DNA of 64,000 nt from Phyllostachys edulis (lineage: Eukaryota > Streptophyta > Magnoliopsida > Poales > Poaceae): positions 2,920,221-2,984,220 of the forward strand of contig CM070568.1 in the NCBI GenBank assembly GCA_036346405.1, read 5' to 3'. Positions 44,764 to 57,048 of the stretch are shown here, one piece after another. The translations under genes were made by a program, and so were the position numbers. The notes beneath the pieces are model-generated. The model was not told where the DNA came from, did not search any database, and saw nothing but the letters and a program-made list of their open reading frames with translations. The first letter of the stretch is position 1; every line of letters begins with the position of its first letter.

Positions 44764-47700
44764 AGTAACATTCCCGTTTTCGGACGTGAATAGTAACTAC
44801 CATTTGATTCTTGGTTTTCAAACCTTAATTCAAATTATCGTGTATTCTCAAAATCCTCTAGCTTCTTCCTAAATTCAATTTGCGTTTCGAACCTCCTTTC
44901 AATCCCTGGACTCAAATTTCAAATTTGAATTCATCTTTTCAAACTTGGGCCCCTTCTCAAATTTTTTCCTCCTTGGGCTCAGCCCGTACCTTCCTTGGGC
45001 TGGCCCAACCTCACTTCGGCCCACCTGGCCTAGCTGCCCTTGCTCACCCCCACGCCCGAGTCTCCCCCTTGCCCCTTTCTTCCTGCGTCGGCCACAAGCA
45101 CCCCTGCCACCTAAGCCATTCCCGTGCGCATCTGCTGCGCCCACGCCGCCTCCTCGCTCCCTGCCACCCCATGCTCCGCCACCTACTCCCCTGCCGCCCA
45201 CGACTCTGGTGGCCTCCCCCTCGCCACGTCTTGTCACCCGTGATGCCAGCGCCATGACCGGAGTCGCCCAGTCCGAGCCCTGCGCACGCGCGTCTGCGCC
45301 CACTTGCTCTGCTTTGTCTCATCGCCATGACGCTAGCACCTCCAGCGCCTCCGCCCCGTCCCGTCAGGATGCCCGCTCAAGTCGTCGCCGCGCCCGAGCT
45401 TGCTAGTGCACCCATGTCGCTCCTCGGGACCGCGCGAGCTCCACGCGCCTCCAACGGCTCCCTCGCCCTCCTTGCCCGGCTATAAGAGCCCTGGAGCTCC
45501 CTCTCGCCTCCCCCACTTCACCCTATCTCTCACCTGGTAAGTCTCTCTAGAAAACGCCCGAGCTCCCGGTTGGAGCGCCCTACCGTCATTTCACCGCCGA
45601 TGGGCTTCCTCTCTTTCAAGATCACGTTGTGCCCTAGCAGTCCTTGAAGCTTTCCCCTAAACCTATTTTGGCTTTGAACTGCAGGAACACCCAGATTCGG
45701 CCTTCTTCATCGCCTCCGGCCAAACCCTTCTCCGCCAGCGATCTCCCTTACCCGTCCACCTCCGGCCCTCCCCCTTAGCATGGTAAGACCCTTGAGCTCC
45801 CCTATAGCCCATGCTTCCACAATTTTTGGTCTCGGATCGACAAAACGCCATTGTCGGATTTTGGGTCAAGCACCGCCGCCGTCCCTGTTGTCGCGCCGTT
45901 GCTCCGGTGATCTTCTGGCCGCGCCACCGCCACCATCAGGACCACCTTGCTCTAGGTGTTCCATTTTTGTCATCCCCCAGCACCGCCATCCCTCCCTCCG
46001 CCGGTGGCGAGCCAGAGCCGCCAGCGCCCGAGAGACACCCCCTACCCCCCGGTGCTGGCACGTTCGGACCAGAGACTGTGCGGCGTTAATGAGCCGAATT
46101 ACTGTTGGCATTTAATACAAATCATTGTTTAACCGGTTTATTTAAAGCCTTAACTGCCACTTTGTGCCACTGCCGCATGGGCCCGCGTAATAGTAGTGGC
46201 TGCCAATTAAATCAAACACCCGGTTTTCCCCCTCCCGTGACTGCCATGTGGGCCCCACCTTTGCGCTGCGCTCGGTGCACCATGGACCGGTGCACAGTGC
46301 ATGCTAACCTACCGGTCCATGCACTGTGCACATGGACCGAGCACTGTTCAGTGGGTCTCAGATGTCAATGGGTCATTTTCTCTCTCCCTTTCTATTTTCT
46401 TGATTTAATTCAAATTCAAACTTTGGAAGCTCCGTTCTCCTCCATTATAACTCCAAAAATTATGAAATTTGTTTCTAAATTTTTGTAAATTCAAGATCTT
46501 GCTAATAGCACTGGTCTTGTTTAATTTGGAGTTTATTTACTATTTCTTTAGTATTTATTTGCTCTCTTTGCTTGTTTGTTCCTTTTTCCGGTACGTTAGT
46601 CCGATTAGGTTTCGAAGAGACCTCCATTTTGATCAAGTACAAGATTGTCAAGACTCTCTTACCTACAATCCAAGTGAGTTGATACTTTGATCATTTTGAG
46701 CCTACATTTTATGTAAATTATATTCGTTTAAATTACCAAAATTGCATGCTTTAATTCTTTAATCAAATGTATATTAAATCTTAAGATAGTTAAACACCCA
46801 TTTGATGATTAAGTAATTACTATGCCATCCTTTGACAATTGAATCCATTATTCTATGTTACCCTAGTAACTATGTGGTAAATATTATATAGATCGTACTT
46901 AAGCGACATGCTAGTCTTGCTTAAATACCAGGGCATTAAAATGCCCTAATCATCATTTCTTCAAATATAATATAGTTTTGGGCAATCATTGGAGGTCCAT
47001 GACTGAAGTAAATGAGATAACTTGGTTTTACTCCTCAAAACCCTAATAACTTTCTATTACTACATCTGGGTGGATGGAATGGTGGTGGGTGCTAACGGAG
47101 TACGAGAGTGGTTGGTATGTAGTATGAACCGTTCGAATGGATTAAGGACTTAATCTTGTTATGACCTCCCTTGTAAAACATGTGCAACCACAAGTCTGCA
47201 AAGTGCAACTTGACTTAGCAAAATTATTAAACCCTGAATGTCATCTCGGTAGATGGATGATAGGAAAGTGTAAGCGCGGGATACGTCCAGCTTGAAGGGA
47301 AAACCGATGCAAGGTGAAGTTGCCAGTCGCCATAGTGTAGTCCAACTACGCTAGACGCTGAGGTGAACATCTAGCACAACATATGGGCGTAACCCTATAT
47401 GGGTGAGATGACGGAAGGGAAGAAGTGTTTTGAAAAGTAATTGTGACGATCTCTCAACTACATGACCAAGGAATCATGTGAGGCAACGAGTTGATTATAT
47501 CTTGTGGGTACAATGTACAACCTCTGCAGAGTCTAAACTGTTTAAACAGCCGTGCCTATGGTCAAAGGCGGACATGGGAACTTACTAGAGTTAGTTCTAT
47601 TTCAAAAATCTTTGTAGGTGGGATGAAAATCAGGATGGGCTCACCTAGCCCTAAGATTGTATTTTTCCTAGGTCGTCGAACTCAGTGGTGTTAATAAGTG

Positions 47701-48433
47701 GGGATAGCCCCAAATCAAAAGTAAGCATAAGGTGGAGGAAACCTCTGCTGTTATTTAATATTGCACAATTATACTCTTAATAAAATGCAATTTGGTTAAA
47801 ATGCTAAGTGATGAGAATGTGTAATTATGATAATTGAAAACATTGCTTTAGCAAATAAAAGAACCCGATCCATCTTTGTTAAGCCTCACATGTATATTAT
47901 TGCATCTTTTGTGTTGGCTCGCGAGCATGGAAGTTATGCTCATTCTCGCTCTCTCCCCCCAAACCCTTCAGATCATGCAGATCAGGGAGATTATGAATAC
48001 TACGAGGATCCCAAAGTCGATGGACAAGACAATGATGAAGAGTAGTTTAGTTCTGTAGTTGAGGTCTCGCCTCAGTCTACCTGGCTCGTTCGGTACTTGC
48101 GTACAACTGATATTATCCAAACCCTTGGTTAATATCAGTCGTACACAAGTTACCCCAGTCTCTTGCCTGTGGAGAGATGAGCTCTACCCATTTTGCTTCA
48201 ACTGTAATTTACATTGCTTTCATGTAATGTAATCAATTTGGCCTGTTCGGCCCTTTTGTAAAACTTGACCCGACGTGGTTTATGTCACTCTGATGTTTGT
48301 AATATATTGAATGGTTTAGTTAACGCCATGTATGAAATGATTCAACATTGTACCTGTGAGTGCTATCTACTGATCTGGGAAATAGTACAGTGTTTTCATA
48401 GAGGATTTGGATTTACAAAATCCGGGTCCGACA
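44764..48433 (+). repeat. 5' LTR of the Gypsy element
   Basis: Starts (A)GTAACATTCCCG and ends GGGTCCGACA before the primer site. The GC-rich segment at 45000-46090 gives long spurious open frames on both strands. It is collinear with the 3' LTR throughout. Confidence 0.9.
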
Positions 48434-48437
48434 AAGC

Positions 48438-48452
48438 TGGTATTAGAGCATA
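48438..48452 (+). other. Primer-binding site of the Gypsy element
   Basis: TGGTATTAGAGCATA, four bases after the LTR end, matches the usual TGGTATCAGAGC site for tRNA-iMet apart from one base. Confidence 0.85.
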
Positions 48453-48638
48453 CAACTGTAGAATCCTTAGTTAGATTGGTCGTTGCCTTAGGACTTGGAT
48501 CTTATTTTTGAAAGTTAAGAAAAACTTTGACAAAAATATAGAGTACTTATTGCTTTTGCTCATCACTCTTAGTTCTATACTTATCTCTGCTTTCATTAAG
48601 TTTTTACTGACCATTCTCTTGTTTCAAAAAAATTGTAG

Positions 48639-49328
48639 ATGGCTACCTCGTCGTCCGATGGTCCATGGGACCTTTGCTCTCATGGAGAGAATGAAGGAGG
48701 GTTTGTGGACATCCTCCACCAGCTGATGCAGTACCTTGGTTACTCCTGCCCTTCTATCTTCAGGGGCCAAATGAAGAAGATCATGGCCTGCGAGTCTTGG
48801 ACCATAGAGGTTTACCTCTATGCCAGGGTTGGCGAGTTTGTTTCCCACACCTTCAAGGCCGAGGCACCCCGATGCAGCAGTTCTGATGCAGTTAAGGACG
48901 CAGCCCACTTCGCCTCCACCCGCTTGTGCTGGATGCATGAGAATTTCCTGCTGAGGTCACCTTTCTGCTTCTGCCCATATCTATCCGATGGAGAGCGTGT
49001 CCCGGAGGTCTTCGACATCGGAGATGACGATCCCTGCCTGACCCACCAAGTGCAGCTCACGCGGGCGATGACAGCTACCATCAACACCGCCATGGATGAG
49101 ATTAGGCAGCTTCGGGTGCTTCTCACTGGCAGCTACACCCACTCCGACACCCTTCGCAACAACATGATCAGGAGCGATGAGGCCCACTTTGCTGCAGTAC
49201 GGGAGAGAGATGCTGCCGTTGTAGAGTTGGCACGCCTCACAGCCGCCACTGCGATCTCCACTCCAGCACTAGTTCCTCCTCCACCAGCCATCGTCTCCAG
49301 TGACCGGACACTCGATCGACCACTCTGA
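48639..49328 (+). CDS. Upstream open frame (orf0-like) of the Gypsy element
   Basis: An uninterrupted 229-codon frame starts with ATG about 200 bp after the primer site and ends 465 bp before gag. The protein starts MATSSSDGPWDL, has no membrane segment, and its last part is Ala/Leu/Arg-rich and probably helical (about residues 135-205), ending in a Pro-rich tail. I know no function for it. Some rice Gypsy families (RIRE3/RIRE8, from memory) have been described with an extra frame called orf0 in this place. It is odd that it is intact while the neighbouring gag-pol has many stops. It may be truncated, since codons resembling a continuation (SDLEEPVPG) follow in another frame. Confidence 0.6.
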   Translation: MATSSSDGPWDLCSHGENEGGFVDILHQLMQYLGYSCPSIFRGQMKKIMACESWTIEVYLYARVGEFVSHTFKAEAPRCSSSDAVKDAAHFASTRLCWMHENFLLRSPFCFCPYLSDGERVPEVFDIGDDDPCLTHQVQLTRAMTATINTAMDEIRQLRVLLTGSYTHSDTLRNNMIRSDEAHFAAVRERDAAVVELARLTAATAISTPALVPPPPAIVSSDRTLDRPL

Positions 49329-49793
49329 CCTAGAGGAGCCCGTACCAGGATGACTGCGCGCAAGAGCATGCGACACCCCAGTCTGCAGCCCTTCATCGAC
49401 CTTAAAGAGTCCAATCGTGGACGCAGTCTCAGCCGTTCCCGCTCGCTGAGCTTCAGTCAGAGCTGTTCCCGCTCCCGCTCCCCAATAGAGTAGACAGGCT
49501 AGTCTAGGTTAGCTAGCGGTGCTTGCTAGGTAGTCTTTTGGGTTGCAAGCACTTTCTGTTTCCTTTTATTGTAGGTGTTGTGTTTGTATTTTGTGTCGTG
49601 ACTTAGTTTAGCTTATATGCTATGCTTCAGGAGTCATATAACACCTAATCCCCTTAATATAATGCAGTCATTCTAGGCTTTGTATTGTACTTATTCGATC
49701 TTCTTGTTGGTTTAAAGTTCTTTTGTGTGTGCCTTAGAGGGCCAGTAAACCCTCATATACTCTCTCTAGTTCTAAGTTTTAGCTTTTCTTTAG

Positions 49794-51474
49794 ATGCCGC
49801 TTAGGAGAGCTGCCGCCCCAAGACGAGGTGCTTTTGTAGCAAGTCGAGGAAGAGGTCGTGACAATGGGCGTGGTCGTGGCCAAGGACAAGATCTACCTCC
49901 CCCGTCGCTAGCAAACCCAACCATGGCTCAAGTCATGTTCCAGTAGACTTAGATTCTTCAGGCCTTGCTAACACAATCAGCAGACTGGAGCAGACGGTCG
50001 TAACTCCAAGCTTGCAGACTTCCTTAGGACCAAACCTCTCACCTTCGCTGCAGCCAATGAACCCTTGGAAGCTAAAGACTAGCTCAGAGATACTGAGAAG
50101 AAACTTCGACTCGCCCGCTGCTCAGATGAAGACAAGGTGGACTTTTCCACCCATTAGCTAAAAGGAGCCGCCGCTGCATAGTGGGAGAACTACCTCGATG
50201 CCCGAGTTGGTGACAGTCCAGTAACCAAAGAAGAGGAGGAGGAAGAAGAAGAAGCAGAAGCAACAGCGTCTACAACTGGAGATCAACAAGACCCCGCCAC
50301 TGCAGAAGAGATTGTTGAAGTACAGCTAGATGAAACTGAACCCTCATGGCAGTCAATTCCCTGGGCTGAATTCAAAGCCGCTTTCAGAACCAACTTCGTA
50401 CCAACCGGTACCATGAAAATGAATAAGAACGAGTTCAGAGCTCTAAAGCAGGGTCATATGTCAGTTAATGAATACCTAACAAAGTTTAACTAGCTTGCCC
50501 GCTACGCTCCCAATGATTTAGCTGATGAAGAGGAAAAGATCGACCTCTTTGTGGAAGGGATGCGTGAAGATATGAGAGTCCAGCTTATCCTCCATGATTT
50601 TCCCAGCTTCCACCACCTGGTCAACAAAGCCCTAGTGCTGGAAAATGAGACAAAGACTGCTGAAGTCAATCGCAAAAGAAAAATGGCATTTCAGAGGCCA
50701 CAAGGCAACTTTCCGTAGAAATCAACCTTCCATGGCAGTTCATCATTCAGATCATCTGCAGCCTTGCTGCAGAGGACTTTAGCTCTAGCCCCACGTCCCC
50801 ATGGGAGTGGTTTCCGCACTCTTCACCCCGCCGGGCAAACTGCAGCAGTAAACCCAGCAGCCAACCTTCACTGCTTTAACTGTGGAGAGAAAGGACACTT
50901 CGCCAACAGGTGCCCTCAATGTCAGAACACTGCCGCAAGGTTTAACTCGAGAGCCACCCCCACTCAAGGCCAAGCATCAAATCAAAGCAAGAGTCATCAG
51001 ACTTCTCAAGCTTCAAGGTCTACCCCGATTCCAAGCCATGGCCGTGTGAACCATGTCATCGCCAAGGAGGCACAAGATGTCATAGGAGTGCTAATGGGTA
51101 CGTTCTCTGTTAATTCGGTACCCGCACAAGTTTTGTTTGATTCTGGAGCTTTGTACTCTTTTGTTTCGAGAAAGTTTGTTGAAAGGCTTAAGTTGCCGAC
51201 CTATAAGTTAAAGAAACCCGTGGTACTTAGTTCACCTGGGGGGCCCCTTTATACTGTCTCAGTTAGTTCCAGAGTAGAGATTGCTTTGGAAAATTCTGGA
51301 TTCCTAGCAAACATTCTTGTGCTAGAATCCCAAACTCTGGATATCATCCTAGAGATGGATTGGTTGGCCGAATACCAAGGATTAATAGATTGTGCCAACA
51401 GAAAAGTGGTGCTTACCAATAACCTAGAAACCACAATAAAGGTTAGTGTGGATCGTCCTTCTCCTTTGGATTGA
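49794..51474 (+). pseudogene. Gypsy gag and protease, decayed
   Basis: The ATG at 49794 opens an Arg/Gly-rich start (PRRGAFVASRGRGRDNGRGR) that meets TAG stops from 49942 on. The retrotransposon-gag domain is visible at about 50340-50640 (IPWAEFKAAFRTNFVP, EFRALKQGHMSVNEYL, FVEGMREDM) with another TAG inside. The long open part, 50764-51474, holds a CCHC knuckle (CFNCGEKGHFANRC, 50872-50913) and a retropepsin with VLFDSGALYSF (about 51130-51160) and ILEMDWL (about 51345). Gag would form particles; the protease would cut the polyprotein. The stops prevent full translation. Confidence 0.88.
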
Positions 51475-54430
51475 GCAATCCACCACCTTGAAGAGTTGTC
51501 CTTAGAGACAACGCATGTAGTCCAAGCTTACCCCGAAGTCTTCCCAGAAGGATTGTCAAGCATGCCACCAGACAAAGATGTTGAGTTTGTGATCAACTTA
51601 AAACCAGGGACAACCTCAATTGCCAAAAGACCATATAGAATGGTCGTCGACAAGCTTGAAGAGCTTAAGACTCAAATTGAAGACTTGCAAAAAAAAGGAT
51701 ATATTAGGCCTAGTTCCTCTCCCTAGGGTTCGCTAGTACTTTTTGTAAAGAAGAAGGATGGCACCGCCAGATTGTGTGTGGATTACAGAGCACTCAATGA
51801 TGTGACCATCAAGAACAAGTATCCCTTGCCTCGCATTGATGACCTATTTGATCAATTGTCAAGAGCAGCAGTTTTCTCCAAGATAGACAGACCCAAGGTC
51901 AGGATATCATCAACTCAAGATCAGGAATGAGGATATTCCTAAAACGGTTTTTACCACCCGGAATGGCCTGTATGAGTTCACAGTTATGTCGTTTGACCTG
52001 ACCAATGCACCGGCCTACTTCATGAACAAGGTATTTATGGAATACCTGGACAAGTTTGTAGTCGTATTCATAGACGACATCTTGATCTATTCAAAGACCA
52101 ATGAAGAGTATGCTAAACATCTGCATTTGGTCCTAGAAAAGCTTAAAGAGCACTAGCTTTATGCCAAATACAGTAAATGTGAATTTTGGCTTTAAGAGAT
52201 CAGTTTTCTCGGACACATTGTATCCGCTGGAGGAATCGCGGTCGATCCATCCAAAGTAGAAGCTGTGATGGAATGAAAACAACCTACATCAGTAACGGAA
52301 GTGCATAGTTTTCTCGATTTGGCCGGATACTACAGACACTTCATAGAAGGATTCTCTAAGCTCTCTAAACCAATGACCCATCTGCTTAAAAAGGAAAAGA
52401 AGTATGAATGGACAAAGGCCTGTGAAAAGAGTTTTCAAGATTTAAAGAAGAAGTTAACTTCTACGCTAGTGTTAATCCTACCGGACATACACCAGAACTT
52501 TGAAGTTTATTGTGATGCCTCGCGCCAAGGTCTTGGCTGCGTACTCATGCAAGGAGAAAAAGTTGTAGCTTATGCATCCAGACAACTCCACCCCCACGAA
52601 GACAGCTATCCAACTCATGATTTGGAGTTAGCAACAGTAGTGCATGCCCTAAAGATTTGGTGGCATTACTTGATTGGAAATCATTGTGATATCTATATAG
52701 ACCATATGAGTCTCGGGTATATTTTCACCTAAGCAGATCTTAACCTCCGACAAAGAAGATGGTTAGAGCTAATAAAATATTACAATTTGCATATCCATTA
52801 CCATCCTGGAAAGGCTAATGTACTTGCCGATGCCATAAGCCGTAAGTCTTACTGCAGTAATATCATGATTCAAGAGCATCAACCTGAGCTCTACAAGAAA
52901 TTTGAAGCACTCAACCTTGAGTTAGTATAACGAGGCACCTTAGTCACTGTGGAAGCGCATCCAACTCTAGCAGAGCAGATCAAGACCGCTCAAAAAGGAC
53001 ACCCTGGAGTCTAGAGATTCAAACATCTCATGGCTAAAGGAAAAGCCCCCAAGATGATCGAAGATCAACAAGGAGTCCTATGGTATGGAAAACGACTCTT
53101 TGTTCCCCACCAAAAGAAACTCAAGGATTTGATACTGAAGGAGCGCACAGCTCAGCGTATACCCTGCATCCAGGCAGCACCAAGATGTATCAAAACATGA
53201 AGATTCTATATTGGTGGCCGCGAATGAAAAGAGACATTGTCGAGTTTGTAGTATGTTGCAATATATGTCAGTGAATCAAAGCCGAACATCAGAGACTAGT
53301 AGGATTGCTTCAGCCGCTACAGATTTCTCAGTAGAAATGGAAAGAAATTGGAATGGATTTCATTACAGGTCTGCCTTGAACCAAGTCCGGATGTGACTCA
53401 GTTTGGGTTATAATTGATAGATTAACTAAAGTCGCCCCTTTCATTCCAATGAAGACAACCTACAAGGGAGACTAATTAGCCAAGTTATATATGGCTCGTA
53501 TTGTGTGTTTATATGGAGTACCCAAGAGAATAGTCTCAGATCGAGGTTCTTAGTTCACCTCACATTTCTGGGCTAGTTTGCATGATGCACTTGGAACACA
53601 CCTTACTTTTAGCACCGCATATCATCCTCAGACTGATGGTTAGACAGAGAGAATAAATCAGATTCTAGAAGATATGCTCCGAGCTTGTGCTTTGGAATTT
53701 ACCGTAGACTGGAAGAAATGTCTACAGTATGCCGAGTTCGCATACAATAATAGTTGTCAGTCAAGTCTGAAAATGTCCCCGTTTGAAACACTCTATGGAA
53801 GAAAATGCAGAACTCCTCTACATTGGTCAGAATCAAGAGAAGGATATATCTTCGGACCAGATACTCTCAAGCAAGCAAAAGAGAAAGTTCGACTGATCAG
53901 ATACCACCTTCAAGCAGCTTAGTCCCAACAGAAGAGCTATGCTGACAACCGTCGAAGGGAATTAACCTTTGAAGTTGGAGATAATGTGAATCTCAAGTGT
54001 CACCGCTTCGTGGAACTCGAAGATTTAAAGTGAAAGGCAAGCTCGCACCAAGATAAATAGGCCCATTCCCAATTACCGCTAAGCATGGAGAAGTCACCTA
54101 TCAGCAGGAGCTACCTGAAAAGTTTGTTAGATGTTCACAACGTGTTTCACGTCTCTCAGCTCAATAAATGTCTCAGAGTACCTAAAGAGCAGACTCTCGT
54201 TGAAGCCATCGCCCTTTAAAAAGACCTAACCTACCCAGGGCGCCCGATCAAGATTCTTGACATCGTGGAGAAGCAAACCACAGATAATCCGCCTTTGCAA
54301 AGTTCAGTGGAGCAATCCCTCAGCAAGAGAAGCCACCTGGGAGTGCGAAGATCAATTGAAGTTGGATTTCTCGTCCCTGTTCCTGGAGTAGCTCGAATCT
54401 CGGGGTCGAGATTCCGTTTAAGGTGGGTAG
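51475..54430 (+). pseudogene. Gypsy RT, RNase H, integrase and chromodomain-like tail, decayed
   Basis: RT begins near 51496 (YPEVFPEGL, RPYRM), continues with LCVDYRALN and KNKYPLPRIDDL, shifts frame near 51890, and has the active-site block FIDDILIYSK (about 52065-52095). RNase H: 52490-52850 with YCDASRQGLGCVLMQ and YHPGKANVLADA. Integrase: zinc-binding H-H-C-C region 53139-53274 (HPGSTKMYQNM, WWPRMKRDIV), then the core with GMDFI, VSDRGS and FSTAYHPQTDG (about 53345-53640). About 54130-54400 has DVHNVFHVSQLNKC and a chromodomain-like tail. Stops at 51724, 52155, 53551, 53641 and 53920 are TAG where the family has Gln or Trp. The copy is dead. Confidence 0.9.
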
Positions 54431-56242
54431 CTTTGTAACATTCCCGTTTTCGGATGTGAATAGTAACTACCATTTGATTCTTGGTTTTCAAACCTTAATT
54501 CAAATTATCGTGTATTCTCAAAATCCTCTAGCTTCTTCCTAAATTCAATTTGCGTTTTGGACCTCCTTTCAATCCCTGGACTCAAATTTCAAATTTGAAT
54601 TCATCTTTTCAAACTTGGGCCCCTTCTCAAATTTTCCCCTCCTTTTCTTGGGCTCAACCCGTACCTTCCTTGGGCCGACCGAACCTTGCTCTGGTCCACC
54701 TGACCCAGCTCCTCCCTAGCCCAGCTGCCCTTGCTCTCCCCACGCATGAAGTCTCCCCTTGCCCCTTTCTTCTTCAAGGCACGGCCACAGCGCCCACCCT
54801 GCGCCATTCCCGTGCGCCTCTGCTGCGCCCATGCCGCCTCCTGGCTCCCTGCCACCCCATGCTCTGCCACCTACTCCCCTGCCGCACGCGACTCCGGTGC
54901 CCTCCCCCTCGCCCCGTCTTGTGACCCGTGACGCTAGCGCCATGACCGGAGCCGCCCGGTTCGCGCCCTGCGCACACGCGTCTGCGCCTACCCGCTCTGC
55001 CTTGTCTCGTCGCCATGACGCTAGCACCTCCGGCGCCTCCGCCACGTCCCATCAGGACGCCCGCTCAAGTCGTCGCTGTGCCCGAGCTTGCCAGTGCGCC
55101 CATGTCGCTCCTCGGGACCGTGCGAGCTCCCCGCGCCTCCAAGGCTCCCTCGCCCTCCTTGCCCAGCTATAAGAGCCCTAGAGCTCCCTCTCGTCTCCCC
55201 CACTTCACCCTCTCCCTCGCCCGGTAAGTCTCTCTAGAAAACGCCCGAGCTCCGGGTTGAGCCGCTGCGCCCCCGCCGCCATTTCCCTACTCCAGTGGGC
55301 TTCCCCTCTCTTCTTTCGCGTCACATTGTACCCTAGCAATCCTTGAAGCTTTCCCCTAAACCTATTTTGGCTTTGAACTGCAGGAACGCCTGGATTTGGC
55401 CTTCTTCATCGCCTCCGGCAGAACCCTTCTCTGCTAGTGAGCTCCCTCACCCGTCCACCTCCGGCCCTCCCCCTTCGCATGGTAAGACCCTTGAGCTCCC
55501 CACTAGCCCATGCTTCCATGATTTTTGGTCCTAGATCGACAAAACGTCGTTGTCAGATTTTGGGTCAAGCACCGCCGCTCCAGCGATCCTCCGACCGCAC
55601 CACCGCCACCATCAGGACCGCCTTGCTCTATGCATTCCATTTTTGTCATCCCCCGGCGTTGCCATCCCTCCCTCCACCGGTGGCGAGCCAGAGCCGCCAG
55701 CGCCCGAGAGACCCCCCCCTGCTGGCACATTCAGACCGTAGACTATGCGGCGTTAATGAGCTGGATTACTGTTGGCGTTTAAGATAAATCATTGTTTAAC
55801 CTGTTTATTTAAAGCCTTAACTGCCACTTTGTGCCACTGCCGCGTGGGCCCACGTAATAGTAGTGGCTGCCAATTAAATCAAACACCCGGTTTTCCCCCC
55901 TCCCGTGATAGCCACGTGGGCCCCACCTCTGCGCTACGCCCGGTGCACCATGGACCGGTGCACAGTGCATGTTGACCTACCGGTCCATGCACTATGCACA
56001 TGGACCAAGCACTGTTCAGTGGGTCCCACATGTCAGTGGGTCATTTTCTCTCTTCCTTTCTATTTTCTTGATTTAATTCAAATTCAAACTTCGGAAGCTC
56101 CGTTCTCCTCCGTTATAACTCCAAAAATTATGAAATTTATTTCTAAAATTTTATAAATTCAAGACCTTGCTAATGGCACTAGTCTTGTTTAATTTAGAGT
56201 TCATTTATTATTTCTTTAATATTTATTTGCTCTCTTTGTTTG

Positions 56243-57048
56243 TGTCGATGTTTTAAGACCGAACTTACGTCAAGATTGTTTGATTCGGGGGTTCCTCTAG
56301 TCTCAAAATCACACAGACATGGAGACATGGGGATTTTTATACAGGTTCGGGCCTTCTCCTGGGAGAATAATAACCCTACTCCTGTGTGTATGTATTGAGT
56401 ATGCTGGATTACAAGTCGAGCCAAAGAAAACTAGAGTATTGTGCTTCTAGGTGGTTTCCTTCCTTCTTTTTCCTCTCCTGCCCTGATAATCCTTGCCTTT
56501 TATACTATCTCCAGGGTGCACCGCTAGATTTTCAGAATAAAGGTCACCTTAACGCACCAGATCGTGGAGCCATTACCAGAGATTATTACAGGAGTTGTAA
56601 CGTTCCCACGTCGCTAAGCAATTATCATCATAACAGGGAGTTAAGTCATGTTGTTATATCAGGGAATAACAACATAATTGATTGCTCATATCCTTAAATA
56701 CAGTACATAAGATTCCCTGATCGACTAGGTCCACATGTCTGTGAGTCTTGTCGACTAAGAACTGGTCGTAGAAGGGCTTAAGACCAGGTGGTGGTCGTAG
56801 GAGAGCCTACGACCACAGATTGATCGTAGTAGAGCTTACGATCACAAGATAGTTGTAGAAGGGCTTACGACTATGGGGTAGTCGTAGGAAGACCCTCGAC
56901 TACAGGGTAGTCGTAGGAGAACTTACGACCTCCAGCTTCTCCCTTATGAACATTAAGGGGTATACTCAAGAGTTTATAATGACGTCATTATTATCTATAA
57001 TATGAATTATAGATATATAATAAAATGAGGATTGTTATATCCTCGTCA
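56243..57048. mobile_element. Solo LTR (806 bp) inside the Gypsy 3' LTR
   Basis: Bounded by TGTCGATG...CCTCGTCA and flanked by identical 5 bp, GTTTG (56238-56242 and 57049-57053). The 5' LTR of the host element lacks this block at the same place (near 46575), giving an empty-site comparison inside the window. No coding content. Confidence 0.92.
56762..56931. repeat. Array of six short hairpins in the solo LTR
   Basis: Six units spaced about 29 bp apart, each with a GGTCGTAG-like arm and a CTACGACC-like arm around a 6-8-bp loop, e.g. GTGGTCGTAGGAGAGCCTAC followed by GACCAC at 56791-56816. The arms vary but most changes keep the pairing. Confidence 0.8.

Noticed and set aside
44880..45406. 125-153-codon frames in the Gypsy 5' LTR (and the matching ones at 54550-55172)
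   Set aside because: Pro/Ala/Ser/Arg-rich frames in a GC-rich LTR part, not kept between the two LTR copies, without ATG context or domain.
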